Origin: Gammaproteobacteria bacterium | GTDB lineage: Bacteria; Pseudomonadota; Gammaproteobacteria; JACCXJ01 | Assembly: GCA_013697045.1 (NCBI GenBank) | Contig: JACCXJ010000394.1 | Span: forward strand, 1-39,972 | Direction of reading: 5' to 3' | Length of the DNA stretch: 39,972 nucleotides | Shown: in pieces, positions 8,855-17,900 of the stretch | Position numbering within the stretch: the first letter of the stretch is position 1 | Layout of the letters: every line of letters begins with the position of its first letter | Program-made: the position numbers and the translations under genes | Notes under the pieces: model-generated | The model's input: the letters and a program-made list of their open reading frames with translations, nothing else | Told to the model about the DNA's origin: nothing | Database searches by the model: none

Positions 8855-10369
8855 TCAGGTCGGATCGACCTTTCCCATGGCGATCATCCGCAGGGCTGTC
8901 ATGCTCGGGATGAAGAAATAGTCGCCCCCGCGGGTCTCCACCAGGCGGGGGATCTCGTTGACAAAATACGGGGGTTGGCCGGATTCTGGATCGGCGTGGA
9001 TCACCATCTTGCTGGGACAGGCGGCATCATGGTTCCCGAGGAGCACATCCTTGTCGCTGCCTTCCTTGGAGTCGTTGGCATAGTTGATCCACTGCTGCTG
9101 AACGAATTCGAACTGGCGCTCGATGCTGGTGTTCAACGCCATGAAGATGACGCCGTGATTGCCGTCGTCGCGGCCGCGATCCCGCACCACGCCGTAGGGT
9201 AGGCCCCGGCGCAGTATACGGCGCCGATCGTCCAGCGCGCCCGGCGTATCATAGGCGCCGTCCTCGCCGAACTCCAGAGAGCCGCGCGGGTTAATGCGAC
9301 GGATATGCGCGCCGATGGGACATTTGTATCCCATGAGGTCGAAACGAAAATCGGCCAGCATCCTGTCCTGTGTCTGCTTGTTCGCGGCGGCGAATCGCTG
9401 GTCCCATGCGGCCTTGCTCGCGGCATCCGGCGTATCGACGACCGGTGCGCCGTTGTCCCGCCAGCGTCCGGACAACTTGGCCGCCAGCAGTTCCCTCCCG
9501 CCGGGGAAGGATCCGGCGTGCGCATCCAGGAGTCGCTCGAAACAAGCGACGTTCTGGTGCAACTTGCGGTACACCATGAAGGTACCGTTGCGGGACAGCA
9601 GGGTCGGGACGGGCGCCGGGGGGTATTCGTGGGCCTCGTCGGGATGGCCGAGTAGGAACTCGCCCGTCGCGAGGCGCGCCCATCCACCCTCCCGGGTGAG
9701 CTTGCCGCGGCCGGCGACGCGATACTCGTCGGTGATCTGGCCTTCGAATACCGGATCGCCGATCCCATCGGTATAGCCGAAGTGCTCCTTCGCGCAGGGC
9801 TGACCGTTCTCGTCGTAGAGTATGGAGGCATCCTGAAAAGGGAGATCCTCCTGGCCGTCATCGCCGCGATGTCCGGTCAGCAGGACGACACCACCATCGC
9901 TGGCGTCGATCTGGGACTTCACCCACTGATAGCACTCCTCGACATACTCCATCGTCTGCCCGTTGATCGCCATCGCGATGTGCACGTCCTCTCCCTTGGC
10001 CCAAACCTTATCCCAATGTTCCGGATCGCTGGGCCCATCGTCCCCGAGGATCGCCTTGCGTTTCTTCATCCCCATGATGAATTCCTGGGGGAACCCCATC
10101 AACGAGGCCGTCGGCAGCCCCAAGGCCTTCAAGCCCTGATAGGTAAACGCGATGTTGATAGGCGCGTCGGGCCTGGGAATGACCCCCTCCGGTGGTGCTC
10201 CCCAACTGACCGAGGTCGTGACCCGTTTGGTGATGGTCCCGACGAACGCTCTCCCCCTGTCGCCGTCGTCTATCCGCAGGAAAAAGAACCGCCCCTTCGG
10301 AAACCCGAAGCGCCCGTATGCCCTGATGATGTTGCCTTGTATATCGGCCAGGTCTAGTTGTTTGGTCAT
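8855..10369 (-). CDS. Dyp-type heme peroxidase
   Basis: This 504-residue cytoplasmic protein (no signal peptide or Tat motif is seen) belongs to the dye-decolourising peroxidase family. The family signature GxxDG is present as FGYTDGIGDP (Asp 201), and the proximal heme ligand is probably His 355 in IGAHIRRINPR. The N-terminal LADIQGNIIRAYG is typical of the long forms of the family. Such enzymes use H2O2 to oxidise bulky substrates; the native substrate here is unknown. It is the last gene of a three-gene minus-strand operon. It starts 18 bases after the stop of a 227-residue protein, which itself follows a paralogue by 11 bases, so the three probably act together. Confidence 0.92.
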   Translation of the reverse strand: MTKQLDLADIQGNIIRAYGRFGFPKGRFFFLRIDDGDRGRAFVGTITKRVTTSVSWGAPPEGVIPRPDAPINIAFTYQGLKALGLPTASLMGFPQEFIMGMKKRKAILGDDGPSDPEHWDKVWAKGEDVHIAMAINGQTMEYVEECYQWVKSQIDASDGGVVLLTGHRGDDGQEDLPFQDASILYDENGQPCAKEHFGYTDGIGDPVFEGQITDEYRVAGRGKLTREGGWARLATGEFLLGHPDEAHEYPPAPVPTLLSRNGTFMVYRKLHQNVACFERLLDAHAGSFPGGRELLAAKLSGRWRDNGAPVVDTPDAASKAAWDQRFAAANKQTQDRMLADFRFDLMGYKCPIGAHIRRINPRGSLEFGEDGAYDTPGALDDRRRILRRGLPYGVVRDRGRDDGNHGVIFMALNTSIERQFEFVQQQWINYANDSKEGSDKDVLLGNHDAACPSKMVIHADPESGQPPYFVNEIPRLVETRGGDYFFIPSMTALRMIAMGKVDPT

Positions 10370-10387
10370 ATCGAGGTACTCGTTTTT

Positions 10388-11071
10388 TCACGGGATCGAT
10401 TGCCCGGGTCTCCATGTCGGCGCCGCCAGATGGTTCGGCTGCACCCGCTCGATAAACGCCCGAAAGGCCTTCTGCAACTCCGCGGCCCCCAACCCTTGGT
10501 GGCTGACGGCGAATTTCACGAACTGCTGCTTCAGGTACAGGGCCTTCAATTGCTCTTCCAGCGAATCGTCGGTCGAACCATTGAAAAACAGATTCGCCGT
10601 GAGCTGGCAGCGTTTGATGTAGGTGATGAAACCTTCCGCATCGTGCACCTTGTCGAAGGCCACGCAATGTTCCCAGATACGTTTGATATCGGCGCTGATG
10701 GCAGACCACATCCCGCGTAGATACGTTTCCAGGTCGCCGTGGAAATTACTCGAGAACACGAGATATCTGGATTTCAGATGGTCTTCCCGAGGAAGGGCCA
10801 ACAGCCGGAGTCGATCCTTGAAAATGGATAGAATATCCAAGAGATTGCAGAAAGGGTCACACCCCGGTGTCGATTCGTAAAAGACATCATCCAAGATGAA
10901 AAAACGCGCGAGATAGGTCTGCGGCACCTTGGCGAGCGGGCTGTCTTCGCAAACGCCCAGGGAGTGCAGTCGATCCTGCACCTCATCCGCGTAAGAGATT
11001 TCGCCGATACACCCGTTCTTGATCGGCGATAAGACCGTCAACGCATAGGCTTTGCCACTGATATTGGCCAT
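10388..11071 (-). CDS. Conserved protein of unknown function, paralogue of the next gene upstream
   Basis: This 227-residue protein has no signal peptide or clear membrane segment. It has an AAGGGGGAAAGT ribosome-binding site before its ATG. It starts MANISGKAYALTVLSPIKN, closely like the MSNIAGKSYAMNVITPIRW of its upstream neighbour. Both share a middle motif, FSSNFHGDLETYL here and FFSNFNGSWDQYV there, and a preceding ARFFILDD/ARWVIIDR segment. I do not recognise a named domain. From memory of related sequences, the ARWxIxD, SNFxG and YIRxxQ motifs recur in uncharacterised bacterial proteins near heme peroxidases. The position between a paralogue and a Dyp peroxidase suggests a shared oxidative pathway, but this is inference. 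Confidence 0.75.
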   Translation of the reverse strand: MANISGKAYALTVLSPIKNGCIGEISYADEVQDRLHSLGVCEDSPLAKVPQTYLARFFILDDVFYESTPGCDPFCNLLDILSIFKDRLRLLALPREDHLKSRYLVFSSNFHGDLETYLRGMWSAISADIKRIWEHCVAFDKVHDAEGFITYIKRCQLTANLFFNGSTDDSLEEQLKALYLKQQFVKFAVSHQGLGAAELQKAFRAFIERVQPNHLAAPTWRPGQSIP

Positions 11072-11082
11072 ACTTTCCCCCT

Positions 11083-11733
11083 TTATCGAGGCCCTTGGGC
11101 ATCGAGCAAGCGCCTGGCATCGACCGCTTGTGTGGCCAGGCTCACGATCGGGGCCGGTTGCATATCGCCCAGGTAATATTGCACCTTGACCAAGAGTGCG
11201 TGGTACTTTTTGAGAAACTCTTCGGGGCCCGCATCGCGGACGGCTTGTTCAAACACGAGCAGCGCCTCTTTCAGGCGTTTGGCGGATTTGACATCGTTGG
11301 AGCTGGCGAGTGGATAGGCGTTGTAGTAATGGTCCGTATCGATCTGGTTGTGCCGGATGTAGTCGTGAAAGGGGGTCAGGGGCACCGACTTCGGGTAGCG
11401 GACGTTCTTCTTCCAGAAGAGATCCAGACCGCTCGGGATGGCGAAGGTAAAGGAGTCGACGTACTGATCCCAGCTCCCATTGAAGTTGCTGAAGAACAGC
11501 ATGTAGGAATAGTGCAGGTCTTCCTTGGGCTGACTGGGATCGAGGTGCGGAAACCTCCACCGGTCGATGATGACCCAGCGTGCGTAGTGGATGAGCGATA
11601 AGGTCACGAGCCCGCGCAAGCTGCTCGGGGTCCTATTTGCAGCCCAGAAGATGAGCTTGTTGATCCACGCCATGTACCAACGGATCGGCGTGATCACGTT
11701 CATGGCATAGGACTTCCCCGCTATGTTCGACAT
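11083..11733 (-). CDS. Conserved protein of unknown function, first gene of the Dyp peroxidase operon
   Basis: This 216-residue protein has a strong ribosome-binding site (GAGAGGAGGGG) before its ATG. Recognisable conserved blocks are HYARWVIIDRW (about 50-60), YMLFFSNFNGSWDQYVDSF (about 77-95) and FHDYIRHNQIDTDHYYNAYP (about 122-141). The block FFSNFNGSWDQYVDSF is the family hallmark and is shared in weaker form with the next gene. No catalytic motif is obvious. It could be a partner or a related fold of the Dyp peroxidase, since Dyp proteins are also alpha/beta barrels, but the sequence does not prove this. It begins a tight three-gene minus-strand operon. Confidence 0.78.
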   Translation of the reverse strand: MSNIAGKSYAMNVITPIRWYMAWINKLIFWAANRTPSSLRGLVTLSLIHYARWVIIDRWRFPHLDPSQPKEDLHYSYMLFFSNFNGSWDQYVDSFTFAIPSGLDLFWKKNVRYPKSVPLTPFHDYIRHNQIDTDHYYNAYPLASSNDVKSAKRLKEALLVFEQAVRDAGPEEFLKKYHALLVKVQYYLGDMQPAPIVSLATQAVDARRLLDAQGPR

Positions 11734-12046
11734 AGACCCCTCCTCTCTCTAAGGCTCTGGAGCTTCAAGGCATCGTTAGGATTCCAATTTGATCCGCGGT
11801 GGTCTCGACCGCATGCAGCACCTCGGTTACCCCCCGCGGTCACGCGCGCCAACGGATGATCCCGCTCCCGAGACTGACTCGCGACTCGACGTATTGGCGC
11901 CCTCATGACGTGGCGCGGTTCTTGGCGCCGGCGATACTTGTTCTTGGAGCGACCGTCCGTTACGGCGCCCTCGATACCTATCGACAACCATAGCACAAAC
12001 AATCCCACGTTTGTAGAGGGAAACCGTTACCGCCGGTACCTGCCCA
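11734..12046. other. Intergenic stretch upstream of the Dyp operon
   Basis: No gene is supported. The stretch must hold the promoter of the minus-strand operon starting at 11733, but no clear -35/-10 pair is visible. It ends where recognisable transposase coding begins at about 12047. Confidence 0.4.
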
Positions 12047-12327
12047 AGGGCCCAGGCCCTGCTGCACGGCATCGGGATGGCCGACACGCACGCTGCGGCG
12101 GACATCGCCTTTGACCGGTTCATCGCCAAGGCGATCGAGTGCCTCGCCAAAGACCCGGAGGTGCTGTTGACCTTCACGACTTCCCGGCCGGGCACTGGGT
12201 ACACCTGCGCACCACCAACCCTATCGAGTCGGTGTTCAGCACGGTGCGCCCCGGCATCGACCGGACCAAGGGCTGTGTGTGGCGGGCGAGCCTCCTCGGG
12301 CTTGTCTTCAAGCTCGGTCCGAGTTGA
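12047..12327 (+). pseudogene. IS256-family transposase remnant
   Basis: Two frames together encode the C-terminal end of an IS256-type (mutator-like) transposase. One frame gives AQALLHGIGMADT, AFDRFIAKA and ECLAKDPEVLLTF (12050-12175). After a frameshift at about 12170-12175 the other gives HDFPAGHWVHLRTTNPIES and RTKGCVWRASLLGLVFKL (to 12327). The sequence between AFDRFI and ECLAKD is shorter than in intact copies, so there is also an internal deletion. The N-terminal two thirds, including most of the DDE core, are missing and no terminal inverted repeat is visible. The element is dead. Its 3' end lies directly next to an attC-like half site. Confidence 0.85.
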
Positions 12328-12341
12328 TGCGATGGTTAGGC
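12316..12341 (-). other. attC-like half site downstream of the membrane-protein gene
   Basis: Read on the minus strand, GCCTAAC (12341-12335) fits the integron R'' consensus RYYYAAC. It is followed by an L''-like CATCGCATCAACTCGG. It lies 21 bases after the stop of the 381-residue membrane-protein gene, the expected place for a cassette attC. The other half is absent because the transposase remnant abuts it. Confidence 0.45.
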
Positions 12342-12362
12342 GGTTACTAGTCACTGTCATTC

Positions 12363-13508
12363 TCATCGGTCCATGCCGCGTGCGAATCTCTCTAACCGAA
12401 ACCAAAACACCTCGTCCCCTACCGCGTATCCGGCAGTGACAGCGAATGAAAGCAGCGTCAGGCCCTCGTTTGACCAGCTGGCCAAATAAGCTATCCCCCC
12501 ACAAACGACGGCCAAAATTAGAGCAGAGACCTGTAACATCCGCAAGAGCTGACCATAAAAAACCATTACGTGCGCGTTTTCCTCTGGATTGAATCGGGCG
12601 TTGACCTCGGCGTTTACATATCCGATAAAACCGATAAAGCCCAGGGCGGCGAAACTCCAATACCAGCCGCGCACATCGTGCGCGGCGCCCAGAGCGAAAG
12701 GCATCGCGCCGTCGACGAGCTTAGGCACGTACGATAGGACGATGAATCCTCTAACGAACCCGTTCCAAACCAGGATGATGATCACCAGCGTGTTTGCCGC
12801 GAGTAGCCATTGGGAAACACCATAGTGTGTACCTTCCTCGAAGCATACCAAAACCAAAAACCCGAAACAGGTAGCCTGGATGACGCTGATTACGGTATAG
12901 AACGTCGTGTGATGTGCATCGAGTAGGGCAGCCAACACCCGGGCACGGGAATTATCAAATTCTTCAGCCGCTCCTGCAGCCGATGCTGCGTTCGGCGGCG
13001 ACAGCGGCTCTCTTGGTGGCGCCATGTGGCCGATGACCTCATTGATATGCACGACAAAATCCCCGGAGAAGACATCTTGCGACACAGCATCAGCGAAGAG
13101 ACTTCGCGCCTCGGAACTGGCCCTGAAGAAGTGCCGAATCCAGGCTTCCCAAGAACGCCAATACTGCTCGTCAGTCCGCGTCTGTCGCAGGACCTTGTTA
13201 TAGTCGATGTACACCGTTTCGAATAGGTTGAAGTGGAAGTAGAGGAAGGCTTGGCGTCGGGAGACCGCTTCAGGCTCGTTTGAACGGCTCGCCGACATCG
13301 GATGGTCGTCGTAGATCGCCCACAGTTCCGGGCGGTTGACCAACTGCCGATCGATGTCGAAGCGGGCGGTCACATACTGATTGCGGGACGTGTAGCGAAC
13401 ACTCGTCGCGCTGTAGCGCCAGGTTCGGAAGGCTACTGCGAGTAATACTAGAAGCGATACGACTGCGATCGCAGTGGGAACAATGAGCTTCAGGTCGATC
13501 TCTGACAT
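12363..13508 (-). CDS. Membrane protein of unknown function, probable integron gene cassette
   Basis: This 381-residue protein starts MSEIDLKLIVP. A strong ribosome-binding site (AAGGAGAGCG) decides the ATG at 13508; an earlier in-frame start at 13535 would overlap the attC-like site. One membrane segment lies at about residues 9-26. A soluble region of about 150 residues follows (FDIDRQLVNRPELWAIYDDH, then FLYFHFNLFETVYIDYNKV). Four or more hydrophobic segments fill the rest from about 195. I do not recognise the family; the soluble part recalls uncharacterised proteins annotated DUF6082, without certainty. The gene has an attC-like sequence just upstream and an attC-like half site just downstream, both in the orientation expected for a cassette. 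Its base composition looks lower in GC than the housekeeping genes here. Confidence 0.7.
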   Translation of the reverse strand: MSEIDLKLIVPTAIAVVSLLVLLAVAFRTWRYSATSVRYTSRNQYVTARFDIDRQLVNRPELWAIYDDHPMSASRSNEPEAVSRRQAFLYFHFNLFETVYIDYNKVLRQTRTDEQYWRSWEAWIRHFFRASSEARSLFADAVSQDVFSGDFVVHINEVIGHMAPPREPLSPPNAASAAGAAEEFDNSRARVLAALLDAHHTTFYTVISVIQATCFGFLVLVCFEEGTHYGVSQWLLAANTLVIIILVWNGFVRGFIVLSYVPKLVDGAMPFALGAAHDVRGWYWSFAALGFIGFIGYVNAEVNARFNPEENAHVMVFYGQLLRMLQVSALILAVVCGGIAYLASWSNEGLTLLSFAVTAGYAVGDEVFWFRLERFARGMDR

Positions 13509-13520
13509 CGCTCTCCTTCG

Positions 13521-13622
13521 GTCGAACGCCCGCACAAACCCGCGGGACGAGCGACGCGGCGCTTGCTGCTGTTCGCAAGCGCCGTGACGCGAAGGACCGT
13601 CGGGTTCAGCGCGTAGTTAGAT
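13521..13622 (-). repeat. attC-like recombination site (imperfect palindrome, about 102 bp)
   Basis: On the minus strand the element begins ATCTAAC (13622-13616), matching RYYYAAC. It ends GTTCGAC (13527-13521), one mismatch from GTTRRRY. The ends pair imperfectly (AACCCG with CGGGTT, CGC with GCG), with unpaired bases as in attC sites. The centre is a perfect 10-bp stem (13557-13566 with 13575-13584) around an 8-base loop. The stop codon of a short upstream frame (TAA, 13619-13617) falls inside the R'' box, as is usual for cassettes. An alternative is an unrelated dispersed palindrome. Confidence 0.5.
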
Positions 13623-13781
13623 GGCGGGGTCATTTCCTGGCTTGTGCGAAGTCTGCAGCTCCTGGTAGATCTTGGCGACGGTGGTTCTTGCCTCGACTTC
13701 CTCTTCAAACGACGGGATTACCGGGCCCACTTGCTGGGGATAGGCATCGGAATGTTGAGCGATGTGGTTGGCTCGCGCCAT
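13617..13781 (-). CDS. Possible short gene or gene end before the attC-like site
   Basis: An open frame of 54 codons runs from ATG at 13781 to a TAA that lies within the attC-like R'' box. It contains FEEEVEARTTVAKIYQELQ, which reads like a genuine helical protein segment. No ribosome-binding site is visible. It may be the 3' end of a gene whose 5' part was lost at the junction with the hsdM remnant. No homologue is recognised. Confidence 0.35.
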   Translation of the reverse strand: MARANHIAQHSDAYPQQVGPVIPSFEEEVEARTTVAKIYQELQTSHKPGNDPAI

Positions 13782-14034
13782 GGGGTACCCCAGCCAGACG
13801 GATTCCTTCTCCGATCTTGCCTTCCAGCCCGTGCACCGCGAGGTTCATCTTGACGATGCGGATCGTGTCGCGGTTCCTTTCCTTCTCTTGGCCGTAGAAG
13901 GCGACCTTCTTCGCGGTGTCGCCGCCCTCGTGCTCAATGAAGTGGCTCGACTGCACGAACATGCCGCCCGAGCCACAGGCCGCCCTGCACCGGGAGCCAC
14001 AGCGCCCGGCGGCGCAGGTAGTCGGCCGGGCCAT
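13705..14034 (-). pseudogene. Scrambled remnant of an hsdM gene
   Basis: The piece keeps the hsdM start codon (ATG at 14034). It then jumps to a 39-bp block (13991-14029) identical to 23176-23214 of the intact hsdM but read out of frame, and then to a block (about 13830-13982) over 90% identical to 22661-22819. This last block encodes ACGSGGMFVQSSHF and the sequence up to HGLEGKI. Two internal deletions and a small insertion (KERNRD instead of KNRD) separate it from a working gene, and everything after about codon 260 is gone. The frame stays open by chance to 13705. It lacks the NPPF catalytic motif, so it cannot be a methylase. Confidence 0.85.
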
Positions 14035-14285
14035 GCGTGCCGGATCTGGCGCCCTTCCTGCCGTGCGCGCCGCGATGGAACGTGGCGCCGATCCCCGATC
14101 GGTCCGGCGTGGCGTATGATATGGAAGCTCAAGCCTCATGCTGTAGGGTAAGCCCCAAAAAGGATAAGAAGCTCAATGCGGTTTTGCAACCGCTCGTGTC
14201 GCGTCGGACCGGCCGGTCGGTCAGGGAGTGGTCAAGTGGGGGGCGGGACGTGTTCTACAATTTCGAGAAACGGCCCGGTCGGTAT
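14035..14285. repeat. Second copy of the hsdM upstream region (direct repeat)
   Basis: This stretch aligns with 23434-23663, upstream of the intact hsdM, at roughly 94% identity by eye. It shares CGATCCCCGATCGGTCCGGC, AAGCCTCATGC and the TTTCGAGAA block. Together with the hsdM remnant it forms an imperfect direct repeat flanking the hsdS-hsdR block about 9 kb apart. From 14286 to 14453 no gene or repeat is seen. Confidence 0.8.
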
Positions 14286-14453
14286 CGCGCAGCGTAATGG
14301 CCTGCGCAATGAAGAGATCCAGACCTTCACCCTGTCCGGCTCCGTGGAAGACCTGGACCAGGTCAGGGATTCGGCAGGAAGACCGCTGCGCTAGCTAGCA
14401 CGGCCGGTCGTTCCGCGCGGACCCCCTGCCACGATCCCGCTGCGACTCCAGCA

Positions 14454-17400
14454 CTACACTACCGCCAGGTCACGCCCGCTGGCGCTCCGCTGCCAGACGT
14501 AGTGATACACACGACTCGCGACCGCCTCGGTCTCCTCGTCCGAGAACGGCGGCCGGGGGAGCGACTGCCATAGATTATCCAGGATGAACACCTGCACCTC
14601 GGCCTGGGTGGCGGTGTTCTGCGTCCAGTCGTGCATCGGTCTCAGCAAGTCGCGTAGCGAGGCGAGCAACGCCCGGCTCGCCTGCTTGAGCCGCTCGCGG
14701 TCGGCCTTGCCGATGCCCTCCCTGAAGAGCAGGTCGAACAAGGCCAGCTCGTCGTCGCTGAGGCCCTCCACCGCTGCCCGCCGCTCTTCGGCGTCGAGGC
14801 CGGAGGCGAGCGCCACCAACTGCGCGAAGATCTCCTCGACCGCCACCCGGTCCTTCTCGCGGTTGTAGTCCGCGATGATCTCCTGGTATTTCCTGTAAAA
14901 GTCCATCTGCATCGGGTTCCGGGCGAGCATCTGCGCCAGCTTTTTCTCGATGACGTCGCGGATGTCTTGCAGCGCGGCGTGCTTGCGGCGCACGTTGCTC
15001 GCGAACTCGTCGCGCAGCTTCGCGAAGTCGATCTGGCTGAGATCCACGGTGAGCCCCTCGGCGTGGTCCCCACCGGGCGCCGCGGCGCGGATCGCCTCAT
15101 TGACGATGCGGTGCAGTTCCTTGAGAACTTCCGTCACGTCTGCGGTGTCGCGCCGGTCTTGCAGCTTCTTGTAAATCGCCTCGATGTTGTCGTGGCGCTC
15201 GGCATAGGCCAGGGCGCTCGGTTCCATGAGAAGCGCCTTGAACCGGATGAACGCCTGCCGCGCCATGATCTCGAAGCGGCGCTTGGCCTCGTCCGAGGTG
15301 TAGAGCGCGTCCGCGGCATCCCGCAGGGTTTCGATGCGATCGAACCCGGTGGCTCTCCGCAGGCGGCCAGTATCGAGGCCCAGCCCCAGCAGGTGCTTCT
15401 CCGCCGCCTCGATGGCCTGCAGCAACGCCACCACCAGCTCCTCGATCGGCGCCACTATGCCGCCGCCGTCGCCGTCCTCTTCGTCCCCAAGGGCGTACTG
15501 CGCCAACGCCTCGCGCAGGCTTTTCAGCATGCCGTTGTAGTCGACGATGACGCCGCAATCCTTGCCTGGATAAACGCGGTTGGCGCGGGCGATGGCCTGC
15601 ATCAGGTTATGCGCCTTCATCGGCTTGTCGATGTACAGCGTCGCCAGGCACTCCACGTCAAACCCGGTGAGCCACATCGCGCAGACGATGGCAATGCGGA
15701 AGGGATGCCGCGGGTCCTTGAAGGCGTCCTCGACCGGCACCCGCTTGCCGTCCGGCGTCTGGAAGCCGGTCTTCATCACCATGCGGTGCGGGATGATATC
15801 GAAGGCCCATTTCTGGAAGTCGCGTACCTCGTTTTGGGCCTCGCTGATGACGATCTCGACGATCGTGCTCTCCATCCACTGGGCCTGACCGTGCAGCGAT
15901 TCGATGTCCCTGGCCAGGCGCTCCCGCACGTCGGGGTCGGTGGTCGCGGCCAGCGCCGCTTCCTTGACGGGAATCAGCGCCTCGACCTGGGCGAGCTTGG
16001 CCTGCCGGCGCGGCTCGATGCGCTGGAACATCCGCGCGCATGTGATCTTGTCGATGCACACGAGCATCGACTTGCCGGTCTGCCAGCGCGTGGAGCAGTG
16101 ATCCACGAAATCGGCGGCCAGCTTGTCCAAACGGTCATCGGCGGTGATGACCTCGTAGTCCCTGCCAAGCAGTTTCTCCAGCAGCGCGGCCTAGTCCGGG
16201 TCGAGGTCGGCCTTCTCCACGGCCTCGGCGATCCGGTCGTTCAGATCGAGCCGCGCGATACCCAGCTTCTCGCCCCGGTTTTCGTAAACCAGCTTGACCG
16301 TGGACTGGTCCTCCTCCGAGCGCTTGAAGTCGTAGCGCGAGATGTAGCCGCCGAAGATCCGGCGGGTCAGCTCGTCGTGCTTGAAGAGCGGCGTGCCCGT
16401 GAACCCGATGAACGAGGCGTTGGGCAAGGCGAGGCGCATGTTGCGCGCGAACTTGCCCGCCTGGGTCCGGTGCGCCTCGTCCGAGATGACGATGATGTCG
16501 TCCCGCTCGCTGTAGGGCTCGGTCAACGGCTGGTTGAACTTGTGGATGAGGCTGAAGACGAAGCGGTGATTCCCACGCAGGATCTCCTGCAGCTCCCTCC
16601 CCGAGCCGGCGCGGGGGGTCTTTTCATCCGTTACCCCGCAGCCGATGAACGTACGCCAGATCTGGTCATCGAGGTCCTCGCGATCGGTCATCACGAGGAA
16701 GGTGAAGTTGCCGGGTACTACGCGGCGCACTTTCTCGGCGAAGAAGGCCATCGAATAGGACTTGCCGCTGCCCTGCGTGTGCCAGAACACGCCCAGCCGG
16801 CCGAGGTCGGCGTGCGCCCGCTTCATCATCGGCAGATCAACCTCGCCCGCGTCTCCTGAGGCAAGCGGTACGGTATAGGCCGAGTCCGGCGGCGGTGCCT
16901 CCGCCACCTTGAGCAGCAGAGGCCTCGGCACCCGGTACTCGACCAGGCGCTCGCCCGAGGGGAACCGCCGCTTCAACGCCTCCTGCCGCAGGACCGAGGC
17001 GACCGCGTTGTTCACGCCGAGCACCTGATGGTTGCGGGCCACAATCTTGCGGGTGCCCCCTGCCCGGCTGTCGTCGAACAGGATGAAGTTCCCGACGAGA
17101 TCGAGCAGCCGATCCTTCGCCAGCATGCCGTCCAGCAGCGCTTCGGCGTCGAGGCGTCCGCTGTCCTTCTCCGCGTTGCGCTTCCACGCGACGAAGTGTT
17201 CCCAGTGGCTCGTGATCGAGCCGTAGCGGGCTGCATCGCCGTTGCTAACGACGAGAAAGGCGTTGTGGTGGAAGGCGTGGGCGATGCTGTGCTCGGAGAG
17301 GTAGTCGGTCAGGTTGTGGTCGAAGCCGGCGCGGATGTTCCGGTACACGGCCTTTAGCTCGATGAAGACCAGCGGCAGGCCGTTGACGAAACACACCAGA

Positions 17401-17861
17401 TCCGCGCGACGGTTGTAGTGCGGCACCCGCACCCCCTGAACCCTCAGTTCACGCACGGCCAGGAAGCGGTTGTTCACGACGTTGCGGAAGTCGATCACCC
17501 GCGCCCGCGCGTGGCGCGTATCGCCGGAGCCACCGCGCCACCCCACCGGGACACCACCGCGGATGAAGCCGTAGAGCTCGCGGTTGTGCTGGATGAGCGA
17601 GCGGGCGAAATCGATGCGCGTCAGCTTCTCGATGGCCTGCTCGCGCGCCGGGGCCGGAATATCCGGATTCAGGCGCGCGAGCGCCGCGCGCAGGTCGCGC
17701 ACCAGCACGACGTCACGCTCCGACGCGCGACCGAGCGTACCGTTCGGCCCGAAGGTCTCGGCCTTGTAAGCGTAGACGCTCTCCCAGCCGAGCACCGTCT
17801 CCAGATGCTCGGCAAAGGTCTGCTGGACCAGCCGGTCTTCGTTGTTGATGTCGGTGATCAT
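14454..17861 (-). pseudogene. hsdR: Type I restriction enzyme R subunit HsdR, interrupted by one in-frame TAG
   Basis: HsdR is the DNA-translocating nuclease subunit of a type I R-M complex. The reading frame spans 1136 codons but has TAG at codon 557 (16193-16191), in DLDPD-stop-AALLEKLL, where glutamine (CAG) is expected. The N-terminal nuclease site is intact (RADLVCF, then FIELK at 167-170). Helicase motifs follow: HTQGSGKS (361-368), DEAH (461-464) and GFTGTPLF. After the stop come motifs V/VI (AMWLTGFDVE, MQAIARANRVYPGKD) and the C-terminal HsdM-binding region. ATG at 16130 could restart translation but would lack the nuclease and the ATP site. The gene starts 39 bases after the GmrSD-like gene, with a GTGAGG site before its ATG. 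The restored length matches intact family members. Confidence 0.9.
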
Positions 17862-17900
17862 GGCCTCACCACTCTTCTGACCGGACGGGTTGCTCGATCA

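Noticed and set aside
13490-13708. 72-codon minus-strand frame across the attC-like palindrome
   Set aside because: It translates the repeat itself (a YALNPTV... string typical of mis-called repeat ORFs) and crosses the end of a better frame and the next gene's ribosome-binding site.
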